Of a stretch of 64,000 nt of DNA, positions 1-7,637 are shown in pieces; the first letter of the stretch is position 1; each line of letters starts with the position of its first letter. The notes beneath the pieces are model-generated. The model saw nothing but the letters and a program-made list of their open reading frames with translations. It was not told the origin of the DNA and made no database searches. The stretch covers positions 558,001 to 622,000 of the forward strand of contig NZ_JAVHWZ010000001.1 of NCBI RefSeq assembly GCF_035607555.1, written 5' to 3'. The stretch is from Candidatus Bealeia paramacronuclearis (lineage in GTDB: Bacteria; Pseudomonadota; Alphaproteobacteria; UBA9655). The translations under genes and the position numbers were made by a program.

Positions 1-27
1 AATATTCATTCGGGTCAGGACAAGAGG

Positions 28-1179
28 ATGATTATCCAGGCCGGAATTCAAAAAACTTTTTTTGAAAATATTATCAAGAATATTCCCGCTGCCCTTGCCG
101 TATTTGACAATGATCTCAACTATCTGGTTACAAGCAAGCGCTGGAACGAGCAAACGAACCTGAACCCTACGCTTATTATGGGTCAAAATATGTACGAGGT
201 GGTGCCTGACATTCCTAAAAAATGGAAAGATATTCATCAAAGAGGACTTCAGGGAGAGAACCTAAAGTCCGATGAGGATATCTTCAAACGTGCAGATGGC
301 AGCATTGAGTGGTTTCGGTGGGAGGTTCTACCTTGGTATGAGGATGAAAATACAATAGGTGGCATTATTCTTTTTGTGGAACAAATCACAAAGCGAAAAA
401 CGCTTGAGAAAAAAATGAAATCCATCATTAAAGCTTTGAACACCTCAAATTCAGAGCTTGAAAGATTTGCTCATATTTGCGCCCATGACTTAAACGAGCC
501 TTTAAGGACAATCTCAAACTACATCCAAATTTTGGAATCCGAATTAAAAGATAATCTTGATAATAATTCAAAAGATTATCTGGACAATATTACAAAAAAT
601 GTGAAGCATATGAGCAATCTTGTAAATGGGTTGCTTGCCTATTCTCAGTTTGGAACCCAATGTTTGCGTGTGAGTTCATTTTCTTTAGGTTCGATTATTG
701 AATCTGTAAAAATGTCCCTTGAAGACAAAATTTGTCAAAAAAATGCTGAGGTTCGGGTTCCGCTTAATCTTCCGAAAATTGAGGGAGATATGGCTTTAAT
801 CTCCCGTGTTATTCAAAATATTCTCAGCAATTCACTGAAATTTAATGAAAATCCTCAGTCCTGTATCGAAATAACTATGTTCGAAAAAAAGAAATTTTGG
901 ATAATTTCATTTCAAGATAATGGAATCGGAATTGACCCTAAGTTTCATAAAAGTATTTTTAGAATCTTCAATCGACTTCATCCCTTAAGTGATTATCCAG
1001 GGACAGGCATGGGATTGTGTATTTGCAAAAAAATTATCGAAGCCCACGGTGGAAAAATTTGGGTGGAAACTCCTGCCTCAGGAGAAGGCACTATATTTTC
1101 CTTGAGTTTACCAAAAAAAATTGAAAAAAGAGTGAGGCTTGATTTCATGCCTCACTCCCATTCCACATACAGGTATTAA
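28..1179 (+). CDS. PAS sensor histidine kinase (5' end may lie outside the window)
   Basis: Two-component sensor kinase. A PAS domain spans about residues 10-122. A HisKA dimerisation domain follows, with phospho-acceptor His153 in the phytochrome-kinase-like context CAHDLNEPLR. A HATPase domain covers about 250-366, with an N box (NILSNSLKFNE), a G1 box (DNGIGID) and a G2 box (GTGMGLCICKK). No membrane segment is visible, so the part seen is cytoplasmic. AGGA lies 7 bases before the chosen ATG, but the frame is open to base 1, so more N-terminal sensor domains could be missing. No response regulator is adjacent. Its 3' end overlaps the convergent next gene by 4 bases. The kinase call is firm; the signal is unknown. 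Confidence 0.85.
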   Translation: MIIQAGIQKTFFENIIKNIPAALAVFDNDLNYLVTSKRWNEQTNLNPTLIMGQNMYEVVPDIPKKWKDIHQRGLQGENLKSDEDIFKRADGSIEWFRWEVLPWYEDENTIGGIILFVEQITKRKTLEKKMKSIIKALNTSNSELERFAHICAHDLNEPLRTISNYIQILESELKDNLDNNSKDYLDNITKNVKHMSNLVNGLLAYSQFGTQCLRVSSFSLGSIIESVKMSLEDKICQKNAEVRVPLNLPKIEGDMALISRVIQNILSNSLKFNENPQSCIEITMFEKKKFWIISFQDNGIGIDPKFHKSIFRIFNRLHPLSDYPGTGMGLCICKKIIEAHGGKIWVETPASGEGTIFSLSLPKKIEKRVRLDFMPHSHSTYRY

Positions 1180-2555
1180 ATTTGGTTAAAAGTTTTATGA
1201 GCGACAGTTGTCACAACGCCATTGAACAATTGGGCCAATGCATTAGCAACGATGGCATTCTTCATTGATGAAGATACACCGGTTACTCCAGATTCATCAA
1301 TGCCCGTTGAATCAAAAGTTCGCAAGAAAACGACACGGCCGGTTGTGGCTGAGGTCAGTATTAATGTTTCTTGAGTCCCTGTTTTCATAATAGGTCCCGT
1401 GATTGCCACTTTAAAGGTGTCAGTCACGCCAGTTCCCACTGTTCCTGTAAGAACAAGATTCGCATTGTCACTTGACCACACGGCGTTTGTGAGGTCCGTA
1501 CTCCCAAGGTATGTAAAGCCATAGGTGTTAGTAAGGGCCGAGCTTCCAAAACTTCCAACAGCATAACCACTTGCAGAAACAAGCGTTCCTGCTTTTGCGG
1601 CTAAGTTCGAATAAACAGTTCCGCTTGTGACCCCCACAATGTCGATAAGATCGTTATCGGCTAAGACCACGTTGTTATAAAAACCACCGCTGGTGATCGC
1701 ACGTCCCGTAAAGGCATTGACGGCCCCGAGATATCCTGTGTTAACTGAAGCTGTACGCACAAATGTTCCAGGATACGTATTAAAATCAACCTCCAATTGA
1801 TTGTTGGTAAATTTAAAAGGCACAGCAGTTGTGCTATTGGCCGCAACCAGTGACTGACTTAAGTCAACGATTGTTGTTAAGTTTTTTGTGGTCACTCCAT
1901 CTGACAGTGTGAGTGGCAACGTATACCCTTGAGTAATAGGGTCTAAAGTTCCTGCAAAGGCCGTGCTGCCGTTGTCCAAGAAACGCGCCGTAAAACCCCA
2001 GCCTGTAATAGCTGCGGCTGTACTGGTGAGGGTTATTCCTGTTCCTGTGGTTGTAGAAAGTCCTGTAAGTGAGCTTCCTTGCAAAAAGGTGACCAAACCA
2101 GCACGTGTTAAATCCGCTGGCGTTCCTGTTTTTGTAGCTGTAAGAACAAGTGATTTTGGACTTCCAGGGCCGGTTGTTCCGTCTCTTTTGGTTTCCGCAA
2201 GCGTTAATGTGGATGTTGCACTCCATGAAGCGGAAAGGACAAGCTCATAAAGGCTCCAAGCGCTGTTGCTTGTTGCCAAAACACGCAGCTTATTACTTGA
2301 TGAGTCAAATCCCCAGTATTGTGCGGTACTTGGTGTTACAATCATTGTTCCTAAAGTAGCGCCATCAAGGGTTGAATCAAGGTCGGAAGCTACGGTTGAA
2401 TGCCATACACCATCTGTTGTAAGTTGCTTGGCTATGGGCGACGTGCGCTTGGTTTCAGTGAGGTCCTGAACAGGTGTCAGCACCGCGCTCAGCATAGAGA
2501 CTTGCGTCATAAGAGCTGTTGTGACGAGAGCTATTTTTGAGAGTCGTAGTGTCAT
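1176..2555 (-). CDS. Secreted Thr/Ser/Ala-rich protein of unknown family
   Basis: 459 residues. The N-terminus (MTLRLSKIALVTTALMTQVSMLSA) is a classical Sec signal peptide. The mature part is rich in Thr, Ser, Gly, Ala and Leu, nearly free of Cys and His, and full of short alternating polar/hydrophobic stretches, as in extracellular beta-rich or surface proteins. A strong ribosome site (AGGGAAGGAAA) precedes the ATG. I recognise no domain, no LPXTG motif and no autotransporter barrel. It stands alone between convergent and divergent neighbours. The gene is clearly real; an exported surface role is inferred only from composition and the signal peptide. Confidence 0.7.
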   Translation of the reverse strand: MTLRLSKIALVTTALMTQVSMLSAVLTPVQDLTETKRTSPIAKQLTTDGVWHSTVASDLDSTLDGATLGTMIVTPSTAQYWGFDSSSNKLRVLATSNSAWSLYELVLSASWSATSTLTLAETKRDGTTGPGSPKSLVLTATKTGTPADLTRAGLVTFLQGSSLTGLSTTTGTGITLTSTAAAITGWGFTARFLDNGSTAFAGTLDPITQGYTLPLTLSDGVTTKNLTTIVDLSQSLVAANSTTAVPFKFTNNQLEVDFNTYPGTFVRTASVNTGYLGAVNAFTGRAITSGGFYNNVVLADNDLIDIVGVTSGTVYSNLAAKAGTLVSASGYAVGSFGSSALTNTYGFTYLGSTDLTNAVWSSDNANLVLTGTVGTGVTDTFKVAITGPIMKTGTQETLILTSATTGRVVFLRTFDSTGIDESGVTGVSSSMKNAIVANALAQLFNGVVTTVAHKTFNQI

Positions 2556-2762
2556 TTTTGGAGTTTCCTTCCCTGTGTTGTGGAACGGTTTTTTAACCAG
2601 TTCTCATTTAGTCAATTGAAGGTGGGCGAGGTCTGAATGGAGAAGTTGCTCCATATACTTTGAACCCAAACCCTGCCTTGTTTTTATTCTTGATTAAATT
2701 CAAAATGGTACCAACCACATATGACTATATATACATGGCGATCAAAATGCTATATTTAAATG

Positions 2763-2801
2763 GTTAACAAAATGTTAACTAATAGTTAATAAATTGTTAA
2801 C
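2763..2801 (+). promoter_or_regulatory. Four GTTAA(C/T) repeats spaced exactly 11 bp
   Basis: GTTAAC occurs at 2763, 2774 and 2796 and GTTAAT at 2785, so the four copies start exactly 11 bp apart. They sit 105-143 bp before the UmuD-like gene. The geometry GTTA-N7-GTTA matches the direct-repeat alphaproteobacterial LexA box (GTTC-N7-GTTC), though the fourth base is A and not C. It probably binds a regulator on one face of the helix. Confidence 0.5.
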
Positions 2802-2854
2802 GGAATAATCTTTGAGAAAAAATACTGTACCCCCCTTGCACTTTTTTGATTTTT

Positions 2855-2885
2855 GTGACAAAAATAATTTTTATTGTTTTGTCAC
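2855..2885 (+). promoter_or_regulatory. Perfect 9-bp inverted repeat before the UmuD-like gene
   Basis: GTGACAAAA at 2855-2863 is mirrored by TTTTGTCAC at 2877-2885. The loop is 13 bases, so arm centres lie 22 bp apart, two helical turns. It ends 7 bases before the AAGGAGG ribosome site. It could be an operator for a dimeric repressor or a hairpin in the mRNA leader; the sequence does not decide. Confidence 0.45.
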
Positions 2886-2905
2886 TTTTATCAAGGAGGA
2901 TTCCA

Positions 2906-3496
2906 ATGACTCAATCATCATCGCACGGTGGATTTCGTTTAAATGCGGGTCGTAAAAAAAATAATATTCCAACAAAAACCATTCGAATCCCTGTTATTTT
3001 GGAGGAGTCCGTCAAACAACTGGCGGCCAATTTTAACGAAAAACTTAAAAGTTCAAAGGGGGCAGATGTATTTTGGATGGGAGCTTTGGATATAGATATG
3101 CTCTCGCAAGTCTCGCTGCCCCTTTATTCCAGTCACGTTCAAGCAGGCATTCCCTCTCCTGCGGATGACCATATTGAAGATATGGTCGATTTGGGAAAAC
3201 ATCTTGTGAAGCACAAACAATCTACGTTTCTTTTAAAAGCCACCGGGGAGTCCATGACGGGTGCGGGAATTTTTCCAGGGGATATGCTTGTTGTAGATCG
3301 GGCCATTATTCCCACCTCAGGGCATATTATTATTGCTGCACTCGATGGCGAATTTACCGTTAAACGTCTTTCTCAAATGCGGGATAAAGTCGTTTTGTGT
3401 GCAGAAAACCCAGCCTATCAGGATATCGAGATCACCGAAAACATGGCTTTTTCCATTTGGGGTGTTGTTACTAATTGTATTCATTCGTTATTGTGA
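2906..3496 (+). CDS. UmuD/LexA-like S24 autopeptidase
   Basis: 196 residues. From about residue 68 it follows UmuD throughout: an Ala80-Gly81 cleavage site in QAGIPSPADD, catalytic Ser116 in GESM, and catalytic Lys153 in EFTVKRL. Such proteins cut themselves when RecA filaments form after DNA damage. A ~65-residue N-terminal extension carries GGFRLNAGRKK and a short ribbon-helix-helix-like stretch (TIRIPVILEESVKQLA), so it may bind DNA, unlike E. coli UmuD. AAGGAGG lies 6 bases before this ATG, so I prefer it to an in-frame start 60 bases upstream. No umuC/dinB gene is adjacent. It could be the processed subunit of a translesion polymerase or a small repressor. Confidence 0.85.
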   Translation: MTQSSSHGGFRLNAGRKKNNIPTKTIRIPVILEESVKQLAANFNEKLKSSKGADVFWMGALDIDMLSQVSLPLYSSHVQAGIPSPADDHIEDMVDLGKHLVKHKQSTFLLKATGESMTGAGIFPGDMLVVDRAIIPTSGHIIIAALDGEFTVKRLSQMRDKVVLCAENPAYQDIEITENMAFSIWGVVTNCIHSLL

Positions 3497-3509
3497 GGAG
3501 GCTTGGTGC

Positions 3510-3890
3510 TCACACCCACCGCACTAATTTCATTCCCATAAAAAAAGCCAAAAGGCTGAGGGTCACGCTTAAGATCGCATAAAAAATGGCCCAGCCGTGC
3601 ATGTTTTTTTCAACCAAAAGTCCTACCTCTAAGGCAAAGGCAGAAAAAGTGGTAAAGCCTCCTAAAAATCCTGTGGTGATGAAAGATCTTAAATGTAAAT
3701 GGGTCGACCAATAAAGGGCCATGAGCTCAACCAACAATCCCATAACAAAGCACCCCAAAACGTTTACTACAAAAATTTGCAGTGGGAAGGACGTAAGTAC
3801 GGTTTCTGGCAAAGCCTTGGTCAGCACCACACGAGAAACCGCCCCCAATGCCCCACCAGAACCGATGATGAGATAATGAATTAAGCTCAA
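3510..3890 (-). CDS. crcB: FluC/CrcB fluoride ion channel
   Basis: 126 residues with four membrane helices, the usual size for the family. Hallmarks are GSGGALGAVSR near the N-terminus, the pore Asn in VVNVLGC, and the GFLGGFTTFSAF segment that holds the Phe-box residues and the central sodium site. FluC works as an antiparallel dimer and exports fluoride, protecting enolase and pyrophosphatase. It ends 13 bases from the convergent S24 gene and lies just downstream of the peroxiredoxin gene on the same strand, so it may be last in that operon. No fluoride riboswitch is evident before it. Confidence 0.92.
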   Translation of the reverse strand: MSLIHYLIIGSGGALGAVSRVVLTKALPETVLTSFPLQIFVVNVLGCFVMGLLVELMALYWSTHLHLRSFITTGFLGGFTTFSAFALEVGLLVEKNMHGWAIFYAILSVTLSLLAFFMGMKLVRWV

Positions 3891-3900
3891 GTCTTTACCT

Positions 3901-4386
3901 CTAAAGTTGACTTAAAAGTGTCTTTCCATCAGAGACTTTACACTCGCCTGGCGCGGTTTCGATGTTCAAAACTTTCACAATGCCATCTTCTGCCAAAAGG
4001 CTGTAGCGATTGGATCTCCAACCAAGGCCTGCCCCTCGACCATCGAGTTCCATTCCAGAAGCGCGTGTGAAGTCACAGTTGCCATCAGATAGCATTTGAA
4101 TTTCATCGTGAATATTGGCCGATTTTTTCCAAGCCTCAAGCACAAAAGGATCATTCACCGCCACACAATACACAGCATCCACACCTTTGGATTTGAGAGC
4201 TTGGGCTTCTTGGGAAAAGCTGGGCAAATGAATGTTTGAGCAGGTGGGTGTGAACGCTCCAGGCACTGCAAAAAGAGCGACTTTTTTACCCTTAAAGATG
4301 CCTTCAAAAGAGGCATCTTTAATTCCCTCAGATGTCATGATTTTAAGGCCCACCACGGGGACTTCTTTTCCGATTTCAATCATCAT
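3901..4386 (-). CDS. Peroxiredoxin (Prx5/glutaredoxin-like class)
   Basis: 161 residues, normal for the Prx5 subfamily. The peroxidatic Cys49 sits in VPGAFTPTCS. Further Cys are found near residues 73 and 102 and in the tail (PGECKV), so the resolving partner is uncertain. It reduces hydrogen peroxide and alkyl hydroperoxides in the cytosol. The start codon overlaps the dsbD stop by one base (TAATG), so the two are translated in series. This operon partner suggests a shared thiol-redox role, although DsbD works across the membrane. No signal peptide is present. Confidence 0.88.
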   Translation of the reverse strand: MMIEIGKEVPVVGLKIMTSEGIKDASFEGIFKGKKVALFAVPGAFTPTCSNIHLPSFSQEAQALKSKGVDAVYCVAVNDPFVLEAWKKSANIHDEIQMLSDGNCDFTRASGMELDGRGAGLGWRSNRYSLLAEDGIVKVLNIETAPGECKVSDGKTLLSQL

Positions 4387-6176
4387 TATTTTCTCCTTTG
4401 GTTGTGAATATTGTTTGATTTAAATCCCACTGTTGCAAAAGCCTCTTCTAAAATTGATTCGGAAAGTAGCTCGGGCAAAACTTTACCTTCTGGTTTTAAA
4501 GGTCCAAAAACAGCATTAAAGGGAATCCCATATCGGGCATAAGTTTGCAAGAATTCTGCGATCTCATCATCTTGTTTCGTCCAATCCCCTTGCATGGCCA
4601 CCACATCCGGGGAGGCTAAAATATCTTTCATCTTTGGAGCATTTAAAACAAATTGTTTGTTGGCTTTGCACGTCATGCACCAATCAGCGGTTATATCGAC
4701 AAATACTGTTTTCCCTTGAGACACTAGTTGAGGAATAACTTCCGGGTCAAAGGGTTGCCAAATCTCAAGGACGGAAGTTGCATTCTCCAGTTTTTTGGCA
4801 TAATTCGCATCTTTTTCCGCTCTGAACGTGGCAGGAAACGTGACAATACCCAAAAGCAAAAAAAGCCCTGTCACAATCGTTGTTCTAAATGTCCAAAGCT
4901 TTCCTTGCTCATGAAAACGAATGATGAGGGAGAGAATGATCAAAGCCCCACCCATCAGTCCAAGCGCCCAAAGAGGTACATGGGGCAGGAGTAAAAATCC
5001 AATCCAAATCACAGATAATGTTAATCCTAAAGCCAGGATCCGCTCTAAAATCAGCATCCAAGCCCCCGGCCTAGGGAGCCAGAAGAAACGCTTGGGTAAA
5101 AGTCCTGTAATCCAATAGGGTGCTGAAAATCCAATGCCTAATGTTAAAAATACAAAGAGAATTTCTTTGGTGTCATGTGCCAAAGCAAAACCCACAGCGC
5201 TCCCTACAAAAGGAGCTGAGCAAGGCGTTGCCAAAAGCGTTGCAAACATACCCATCAAAAACTCTTTGGTATAGCCTTGAGAGTTTTCGGACAAAATCAA
5301 ATGATTTACCGTTTCGGGTAATTGGAAGTCAAAAACCCCCCAAAGGGAGGCTGCAAAAAGAAAAAGGATTGCAAACATAAAACTTAAGAAATAAGGATTT
5401 TGAAAATGAATTCCCCAGCCCACGGCCTCGCCTGAAGCTTTGAGTATAACAGCCACCCCCCCCAGCAAGAGAAAGGAGGTCAAAATCCCAAGAGTTGAGA
5501 TCAAGAAGCCTTTTTTTGCCCGTGTCATATCCTCTTTTTTGGCGTGTTTCACAAGACTCAAAAGTTTAATCGAAAGAATAGGCAAAACGCAGGGCATAAA
5601 ATTTAAAATAAATCCGCCAAAAAGGGCACCCAAAATCAGCATCCCAATGGGCAAGCCTTCATACTCGAGCTCTACTTCTTTTTGGGTTTTAAGGACGCCT
5701 TCGTCCCCAAGAACATCTCCCGGGGGAAGGGTTACCTGAAGGGTTGTTTCCACAGGAACACACAAATCTGAACACGCCAAAAGAGTGACTTTCAGCCTGA
5801 TGTCGCCTCCTTGTTTTGCGTTTTGAAGCTTTACTGTGAGAGGTACTGTTGTGGGTTGTCTATAAATAAATGCTGTATCCCCTGTCTCCATTTTCTCCCG
5901 TAAAGGCACAGGCCATTCGGGCGTGAGCGCTGAGATGTTTTGGCTTTTGTCCCAAGTGAGTTCTGGAGGAAATCCAAATCCGACCTCTCCCTCAGGGGAG
6001 GGTGCATAAACCTGCCAAGGCGCCTTGATATCAAGGCTTAACCCCAAAAGAGCTCTATCTTCTTGTTTTTGTCCTAGCTCAAGTGTGATGGGAAAAGGAG
6101 GAGTTTCCCCAGCCAAAAGCGTGCTGAAGGACGCTATGCAAATTAAAAGAGCGCTGAGTAATCGCAACACGGTCAT
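4386..6176 (-). CDS. dsbD: DsbD-type thiol:disulfide interchange protein
   Basis: 596 residues. It has a signal peptide (about 1-22), then a periplasmic DsbC-binding-like domain with a Cys pair (ACSDLCVP), then an eight-helix membrane domain with buried Cys in FMPCVLP and TPCSAPF. A C-terminal thioredoxin domain follows with Cys500-Met-Thr-Cys503. The family takes electrons from cytosolic thioredoxin and hands them to periplasmic disulfide isomerases or cytochrome c maturation factors. All three functional modules and their Cys pairs are present. It is the first gene of the dsbD-peroxiredoxin(-crcB) set. The symbol is by family; ScsB-like variants are close relatives. Confidence 0.88.
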   Translation of the reverse strand: MTVLRLLSALLICIASFSTLLAGETPPFPITLELGQKQEDRALLGLSLDIKAPWQVYAPSPEGEVGFGFPPELTWDKSQNISALTPEWPVPLREKMETGDTAFIYRQPTTVPLTVKLQNAKQGGDIRLKVTLLACSDLCVPVETTLQVTLPPGDVLGDEGVLKTQKEVELEYEGLPIGMLILGALFGGFILNFMPCVLPILSIKLLSLVKHAKKEDMTRAKKGFLISTLGILTSFLLLGGVAVILKASGEAVGWGIHFQNPYFLSFMFAILFLFAASLWGVFDFQLPETVNHLILSENSQGYTKEFLMGMFATLLATPCSAPFVGSAVGFALAHDTKEILFVFLTLGIGFSAPYWITGLLPKRFFWLPRPGAWMLILERILALGLTLSVIWIGFLLLPHVPLWALGLMGGALIILSLIIRFHEQGKLWTFRTTIVTGLFLLLGIVTFPATFRAEKDANYAKKLENATSVLEIWQPFDPEVIPQLVSQGKTVFVDITADWCMTCKANKQFVLNAPKMKDILASPDVVAMQGDWTKQDDEIAEFLQTYARYGIPFNAVFGPLKPEGKVLPELLSESILEEAFATVGFKSNNIHNQRRK

Positions 6177-6265
6177 GTGATATTTCGTAGCTTATCTTTC
6201 GTGTAACCAATTTTTAACATATTCTCTGATATAAATAAAAAGAAAAGACATGGAGGGTGCATCCT

Positions 6266-6832
6266 ATGAAAGAAATCTCAGGATATCTGACTGGCCAGTT
6301 TCTAATGGCAACACCCCAAATGCGCGATCCTCGATTTGATCATGCTTTGATTTATATTTGCGGCCACGATGAAAATGGCGCCATGGGACTTATTATCAAT
6401 AAGCCCGTTCCGAACTTGACTTTAAAAGGACTTTTAGAGCAACTTCAAGTCACAGTCGATCCCATTCAACTCGATATTCCCATTTATCTCGGGGGGCCCG
6501 TTGAGACAACTCGTGGGTTTGTACTTCATTCGGACGATTATGTACATCCGGCAACGGTCGCTCTTAATGAACATATATCGATGACAGCTACTTTAGATAT
6601 TCTTGAGGCCATTGCCTCTGGAAACGGTCCTAAAAACTGTATATTGGCCTTGGGGTATGCGGGCTGGTCTCCAGGGCAACTGGATCATGAGCTCCATGAA
6701 AGCGGATGGTTGCAACTTGATGCCGACGAAGACCTTATGTTTGACATTCCCGTTCATCACAAATGGGCCGAGGCTATGAAGCGCTTGGGCATTGATTCTG
6801 CAACTCTTCACCATGAAACGGGACACAGCTAA
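6266..6832 (+). CDS. YqgE/AlgH family protein (UPF0301)
   Basis: 188 residues. Family signatures: an N-terminal GQFLMATPQMRDPRFDHALIYIC, then GAMGLIINKP, YLGGPV and LGYAGWSPGQLDHEL. The biochemical role is not established; AlgH was named as a regulator of alginate genes in Pseudomonas. The start is the ATG at 6266 because GGAGGG at 6252-6257 lies 8 bases before it. An in-frame GTG at 6257 overlaps that ribosome site and is unlikely. It is followed after one base by a membrane protein gene, so the two are probably cotranscribed. Confidence 0.9.
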   Translation: MKEISGYLTGQFLMATPQMRDPRFDHALIYICGHDENGAMGLIINKPVPNLTLKGLLEQLQVTVDPIQLDIPIYLGGPVETTRGFVLHSDDYVHPATVALNEHISMTATLDILEAIASGNGPKNCILALGYAGWSPGQLDHELHESGWLQLDADEDLMFDIPVHHKWAEAMKRLGIDSATLHHETGHS

Positions 6833-6833
6833 A

Positions 6834-7583
6834 ATGGCCTCAATTTCGACGCGTAAAATCGCCGACGTCACTCTGACATTTTGGATCATGAAAATTTGCG
6901 CAACAACCGTAGGTGAGACTGGTGGAGATATGCTCTCCATGACGTTCAAGTGGGGGTATGCGACAAGCACACTAATTCTTTTGAATGGATTTTTGGTTAT
7001 TTTAGCGGCGCAATTATTTTCTAAAGTATTTCATCCGTTATTGTATTGGGGAGTCATTCTGGCAACAAGTACGGTCGGCACTACAATTTCTGACTTTATG
7101 GATCGCACACTCGGTTTGGGATATGCGACGGGAAGCACTATTTTAATAATATTACTCATTGGAGCACTTGCTTCCTGGCGCTTTTCAATGGGAACGATTT
7201 CAGTTGACCACATTAAAAGCTCCAAGGGAGAGTGTTTTTATTGGCTCGCCATTTTGATTTCCAATACGTTAGGAACGGCCATTGGAGATTTTCTTTCTGA
7301 CAGCTCGGGTCTTGGGTATGCAGAGACGAATTTAATGATTTCAAGTATTATTGGCGCCATTGTTTTGATGTATTTTTTCACGTCTATTTCAAGAACAACG
7401 TTGTTTTGGAGCGCTTTTGTGCTCACGCGTCCGTTTGGAGCCACTATGGGAGACTTGCTTACAAAAAACCCTGAATATGGCGGGTTTGGATTTGGCACTA
7501 TTGGATCTTCTCTTCTTCTTTTATTCATCCTTTTGGGTTTGATAATGTTCAGTTCTCGCCAAAAACACAGGGCGGTTGAATGA
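6834..7583 (+). CDS. COG4705-type membrane protein with four internal repeats
   Basis: 249 residues from the ATG at 6834, one base after the yqgE stop; in-frame ATGs at 6792 and 6813 lie inside yqgE. About eight membrane helices form four repeats, each with a Gly-Asp/Glu motif followed by a Gly-Tyr or Gly-Phe motif: GETGGDML..WGYATS, GTTISDFM..LGYATG, GTAIGDFL..LGYAET, GATMGDLL..FGFGTI. It resembles the uncharacterised membrane-anchored COG4705 family. A transporter or channel role is plausible from the repeat symmetry and the buried acidic residues, but no substrate can be named. Confidence 0.75.
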   Translation: MASISTRKIADVTLTFWIMKICATTVGETGGDMLSMTFKWGYATSTLILLNGFLVILAAQLFSKVFHPLLYWGVILATSTVGTTISDFMDRTLGLGYATGSTILIILLIGALASWRFSMGTISVDHIKSSKGECFYWLAILISNTLGTAIGDFLSDSSGLGYAETNLMISSIIGAIVLMYFFTSISRTTLFWSAFVLTRPFGATMGDLLTKNPEYGGFGFGTIGSSLLLLFILLGLIMFSSRQKHRAVE

Positions 7584-7637
7584 ATTCCTTTTTCTGTCCG
7601 AGCCAGCCTCCGGTAAAAAGAATAAACTTAAAAATTT

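Noticed and set aside
1864-2226. A 120-codon minus-strand ORF inside the secreted protein gene
   Set aside because: It lies wholly inside the 1176-2555 gene in another frame on the same strand, has odd composition (many Asn, Arg, His, Tyr) and no ribosome site.
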